From Acanthosepion lycidas (lineage: Eukaryota; Mollusca; Cephalopoda; Sepiida; Sepiidae): a DNA stretch of 64,000 bases. The stretch is taken from assembly GCA_963932145.1 (NCBI GenBank), contig OZ010577.1, positions 15,229,889 through 15,293,888 on the forward strand. Reading direction: 5' to 3'. Shown piece after piece: positions 60,350 to 64,000 of the stretch. Made by a program: the position numbers and the translations under genes. Within the stretch, counting starts at the first letter, position 1; each line of letters starts with the position of its first letter. The notes beneath the pieces were generated by a model. It did not search any database. It was not told where the DNA came from and worked only from the letters and a program-made list of their open reading frames with translations.

Positions 60350-60500
60350 GTGAGCGTAGCATGCAAAGGTTACGACTCACGTAACAGGGATTTCCTTGAA
60401 AAACTGTGTGGACGCAAAGTGGGTGATCGCTGTATGTTTCTCTCCTGCCGTGAGTTCTATTTACCTTTACATTCTTTCAGTTCACTTTATGAACAGGCAA
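60350..60500 (+). repeat. Partial monomer ending at the N gap
   Basis: Type 1 monomer with CGTGAGTTCTATTTAC and TTTCAGTTCAC, starting a third round of the 57336 and 58944 units. It is cut by the gap after GAACAGGCAA (offset 151). Confidence 0.85.
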
Positions 60501-60700
60501 NNNNNNNNNNNNNNNNNNNNNNNNNNNNNNNNNNNNNNNNNNNNNNNNNNNNNNNNNNNNNNNNNNNNNNNNNNNNNNNNNNNNNNNNNNNNNNNNNNNN
60601 NNNNNNNNNNNNNNNNNNNNNNNNNNNNNNNNNNNNNNNNNNNNNNNNNNNNNNNNNNNNNNNNNNNNNNNNNNNNNNNNNNNNNNNNNNNNNNNNNNNN
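60501..60700. other. Assembly gap, 200 N
   Basis: Exactly 200 N. The sequence enters at GAACAGGCAA and leaves at GCTTACAATT, positions 18 bases apart inside one monomer, so an in-phase gap would be 18, 219 or 420 bp and so on. Flanking monomer starts are 60350 and 60733, 383 bp apart and 19 short of two monomers. The 200 therefore looks like a fixed placeholder and the missing length is unknown. The frames read through it on both strands have no meaning. Confidence 0.97.
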
Positions 60701-61737
60701 GCTTACAATTATTTTTCATTCGAACTCATACAGTGAGGGTAGCATGCAAAGGATACTATTCATATAACAGGGATTTCCTTGAAAAACTGTGTGGACGCAA
60801 AATGGGTGATAGCTGTATGTTTCTCTCCTGCCGTGCGTTCTATTTACCTTTACATTCTTTCATTTCACTTTATGAACAGGCAAGAGCCTCCTCTAAAACC
60901 GGCTTAAAATTATTTTTCATTCGAACTCATACAGTGAGCGTAGCATGCAAAGGATACTATTCATATAACAGGGATTTCCTTGAAAAACGGTGTGGACGCA
61001 AAATGGGTGATCGCTGTATGTTTCTCTCCTGCCGTGCGTTCTATTTACCTTTACATTCTTTCATTTAACTTTATGAACAGGCAAGAGCCTCCTCTAAAAC
61101 CGGCTTACAATTATTTTTCATTCGAACTCATACAGTGAGCGTAGCATGCAAAGGTTACGACTCACGTAACAGGGATTTCCTTGAAAATCTGTGTGGACGC
61201 AAAGTGGGAGATCGCTGTATGTTTCTCTCCTGCCGTGCGTTCTATTTACCTTTACATTCTTTCATTTAACTTTATGAACCGGCAAGAGCCTCCTCTAAAA
61301 TCTGCTTACAATTATTTTTCATTCAAACTCATACAGTGAGCGTAGCATGCAAAGGTTACGACTCACGTAACAGGGATATCCTTGAAAAACTGTGTGGACG
61401 CAAAGTGGGTGATCGCTGTATGTTTCTCTCCTGCCGTGCGTTCTATTTACCTTTACATTCTTTCATTTAACTTTATGAACAGGCAAGAGCCTCCTCTAAA
61501 AGCTGCTTACAATTATTTTTCATTCGAACTCATACAGTGAGCGTAGCATGCAAAGGTTACGACTCACGTAACAGGGATTTCCTTGAAAAACTGTGTGGAC
61601 GCAAAGTGGGTGATCGCTGTATGTTTCTCTCCTGCCGTGCGTTCTATTTACCTTTACATTCTTTCATTTCACTTTATGAACAGGCAAGAGGCTCCTCTAA
61701 AAGCTGCTTACAATTATTTTTCATTCGAACTCATACA
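60701..61737 (+). repeat. Left-flank-class monomers after the gap
   Basis: Starts within a monomer, then 60733 (GTGAGGGTAGC, GATAGCTG) and 60934-61737, which matches 7831-8634. The middle-class markers (TACCG, TAACG, GCATGCGAAGG) are absent. The monomer at 60733 resembles 62944 in the last unit. Confidence 0.8.
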
Positions 61738-63144
61738 GTGAGCGTAGCATACAAAGGTTACGACTCACGTAACAGGGATTTCCTTGAAAAACTGTGTGGA
61801 CGCAAAATAGGTGATCGCTGTATGTTTCTCTCCTGCCGTGCGTTCTATTTACCTTTACATTCTTTCATTTCACTTTATGAACAGGCAAGAGCCTCCTCTA
61901 AAACCGGCTTACAATTATTTTTCATTCGAACTCATACAGTGAGCGTAGCATGCAAAGGATACTATTCATATAACAGGGATTTCCTTGAAAAACTGTGTGG
62001 ACGCAAAGAGGGTGATCGCAGTATGTTTCTCTCCTGCCGTGCGTTCTATTTACCTTTACATTCTTTCATTTCACTTTATGAACAGGCAAGAGCCTCCTCT
62101 AAAACCGGCTTACAATTATTTTTCATTCGAACTCATACAGTGAGCGTAGCATGCAAATGTTACGACTCACGTAACAGGGATTTCCTTGAAAAACTGTGTG
62201 GACGCAAAGTGGGTGATCGTTATATGTTTCTCTCCTGCCGTGCGTTCTATTTACCTTTACATTCTTACATTTCACTTTATGAACAGGCAAGAGCCTCCTC
62301 TGAAACCGGCTTACAATTATTTTTCATTCGAACTCATACAGTGAGCGTAACATGCAAAGGATAATATTCATATAACAGGGATTTCCTTGAAAAACTGTGT
62401 GGACGCAAAGTGGGTGATCGCTGTATGTTTCTCTCCTGCCGTGCGTTATATTTACATTTACATTCTTTCATTTCACTTTATGAACAGGTAAGAGCCTCCT
62501 CTAAAACCGGCTTACAATTATTTTTCATTCGAACTCATACAGTGAGCGTAGCATGCAAAGGATACTATTCATATAACAGGGATTTCCTTGAAAATCTTTG
62601 TGGACGCAAAATGGGTGATCGCTGTATGTTTCTCTCCTGCCGTGCGTTCTATTTACCTTTACATTCTTTCATTTCACTTTATGAACAGGCAAGAGCCTCC
62701 TCTAAAACCGGCTTAAAATTATTTTTCATTCGAACTCATACAGTGAGCGTAGCATGCAAAGGTTACGACTTACGTAACAGGGATTTCCTTGAAAAACTGT
62801 GTGGACGCATAGTGGGTGATCGCTGTATGTTTCTCTCCTGCCGTGCGTTCTATTTACCTTTACATTCTTTCATTTCAATTTATGAACAGGCAAGAGTCTC
62901 CTCTAAAACATGCTTACAATTATTTTTCATTCGAACTCATACAGTGAGGGTAGCATGCAAAGGATACTATTCATATAACAGGGATTTCCTTGAAAAACTG
63001 TGTGGACGCAAAATGGGTGATAGCTGTATGTTTCTCTCCTGCCGTGCGTTCTATTTACCTTTACATTCTTTCATTTAACTTTATGAACAGGCAAGAGGCT
63101 CCTCTAAAAGCTGCTTACAATTATTTTTCATTCGAACTCATACA
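61738..63144 (+). repeat. 7-monomer unit of 1407 bp, copy 1
   Basis: Monomers carry, in order, GCATACAAAGG with AAAATAGGTG; CAAAGAGGGTGATCGCAG; AAATGTTACG with GATCGTTATATG; GTAACATGC with GTTATATTTAC and ACAGGTAAG; a type 2 with AAAATCTTTGTGG; ACTTACGTAAC with CGCATAGTGGG; and GTGAGGGTAGC with GATAGCTG. The first four recur from 63145. Confidence 0.87.
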
Positions 63145-64000
63145 GTGAGCGTAGCATACAAAGGTTACGACTCACGTAACAGGGATTTCCTTGAAAAACT
63201 GTGTGGACGCAAAATAGGTGATCGCTGTATGTTTCTCTCCTGCCGTGCGTTCTATTTACCTTTACATTCTTTCATTTCACTTTATGAACAGGCAAGAGCC
63301 TCCTCTAAAACCGGCTTACAATTATTTTTCATTCGAACTCATACAGTGAGCGTAGCATGCAAAGGATACTATTCATATAACAGGGATTTCCTTGAAAAAC
63401 TGTGTGGACGCAAAGAGGGTGATCGCAGTATGTTTCTCTCCTGCCGTGCGTTCTATTTACCTTTACATTCTTTCATTTCACTTTATGAACAGGCAAGAGC
63501 CTCCTCTAAAACCGGCTTACAATTATTTTTCATTCGAACTCATACAGTGAGCGTAGCATGCAAATGTTACGACTCACGTAACAGGGATTTCCTTGAAAAA
63601 CTGTGTGGACGCAAAGTGGGTGATCGTTATATGTTTCTCTCCTGCCGTGCGTTCTATTTACCTTTACATTCTTACATTTCACTTTATGAACAGGCAAGAG
63701 CCTCCTCTGAAACCGGCTTACAATTATTTTTCATTCGAACTCATACAGTGAGCGTAACATGCAAAGGATAATATTCATATAACAGGGATTTCCTTGAAAA
63801 ACTGTGTGGACGCAAAGTGGGTGATCGCTGTATGTTTCTCTCCTGCCGTGCGTTATATTTACATTTACATTCTTTCATTTCACTTTATGAACAGGTAAGA
63901 GCCTCCTCTAAAACCGGCTTACAATTATTTTTCATTCGAACTCATACAGTGAGCGTAGCATGCAAAGGATACTATTCATATAACAGGGATTTCCTTGAAA
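63145..64000 (+). repeat. 7-monomer unit of 1407 bp, copy 2 (cut by window end)
   Basis: Follows 61738-62593 at offset 1407 with no difference that I noticed in the first four monomers. The window ends inside the fifth. The array clearly continues to the right. Confidence 0.87.

Larger units (their letters stand above)
1..64000 (+). repeat. Tandem satellite array, 201-bp monomer, about 317 head-to-tail copies
   Basis: The motif GTGAGCGTAGCATGC recurs every 201 bp (for example at 599, 800, 3009, 3210, 53719, 53920) across the window, always on the + strand. I found no inverted monomer and no inserted foreign sequence. Most monomers are exactly 201 bp. Exceptions are 199-202 bp, plus four deletion monomers of 161 or 175 bp. 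Neighbouring monomers differ by a few bases, while monomers one higher-order period apart are often identical or nearly so. That is the pattern expected from unequal exchange or amplification of multi-monomer blocks. The length is close to one nucleosome plus linker, as is common for satellites of centromeric and pericentromeric heterochromatin (general knowledge; location here is inferred). I do not recognise the family. Both array ends lie outside the window. Confidence 0.98.

Noticed and set aside
60477-60719. Minus-strand and + strand open frames across the N run
   Set aside because: They exist only because N is read as an unknown residue.
1-64000. CRISPR array
   Set aside because: The repeat is a continuous 201-bp tandem unit with no unique spacers between short repeats.
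1-64000. Transposon, retroelement or other mobile sequence as the source of the repeat
   Set aside because: No terminal repeats, target-site duplications, poly(A) tails or coding domains were seen anywhere; only the satellite is present.

Overview
The whole 64 kb is one satellite DNA array. A monomer of 201 bp (about 42% GC in a representative copy) is repeated head to tail, always in the same orientation, from the first base to the last. I count about 317 copies around one 200-base N gap (60501-60700). Neither array edge is in the window, and I see no gene, RNA gene, transposon, CRISPR array or other unique sequence. This points to a eukaryotic chromosome, probably pericentromeric, centromeric or other constitutive heterochromatin. 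I do not recognise the satellite family and cannot name the organism.

Monomers begin here, by convention, at the GTGAGCGTAGCATGC motif. They fall into two main types that differ in a 17-bp window at monomer offset 20-36. Type 1 carries a perfect 6-bp inverted repeat, GTTACG-ACTCA-CGTAAC. Type 2 carries GATACT-ATTCA-TATAAC, in which three of the six arm pairs are broken. Much of the rest of the monomer is shared. Because 201 is 3 x 67 and one + strand frame lacks stops in many monomers, long open frames (up to 545 codons) run through the array. The small indels I measured are not multiples of three and the frame is often closed, so I treat these frames as a by-product of monomer length.

Layout: 1-7629, a 17-monomer higher-order repeat (HOR, 3415 bp) and a second copy that gained a 7-monomer duplication; 7630-12046, less ordered monomers and a 3-monomer duplication; 12047-16868, two nearly identical 12-monomer units of 2411 bp; 16869-19441, mixed monomers including one with a 40-bp deletion; 19442-26876, a 15-monomer unit (3013 bp) and a 4-monomer (804 bp) repeat that are mosaic; 26877-39455, large units of 6001 and about 5198 bp sharing a monomer with a 26-bp deletion; 39255-44679, 3-monomer repeats and mosaic blocks; 44680-52311, a 12/11-monomer unit in three full copies and a partial fourth; 52312-54723, a 5-monomer unit (1005 bp) twice; 54724-60500, 8/7-monomer units; N gap; 60701-64000, monomers of the left-flank class with a 7-monomer unit (1407 bp).

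The arrangement suggests successive local amplifications. The left part and the stretch after the gap share old variants, while the middle (about 27.7-58.9 kb) carries its own diagnostic variants and the longest recent duplications. All relations were judged by eye from shared variants and offsets; identities are impressions, not computed values.
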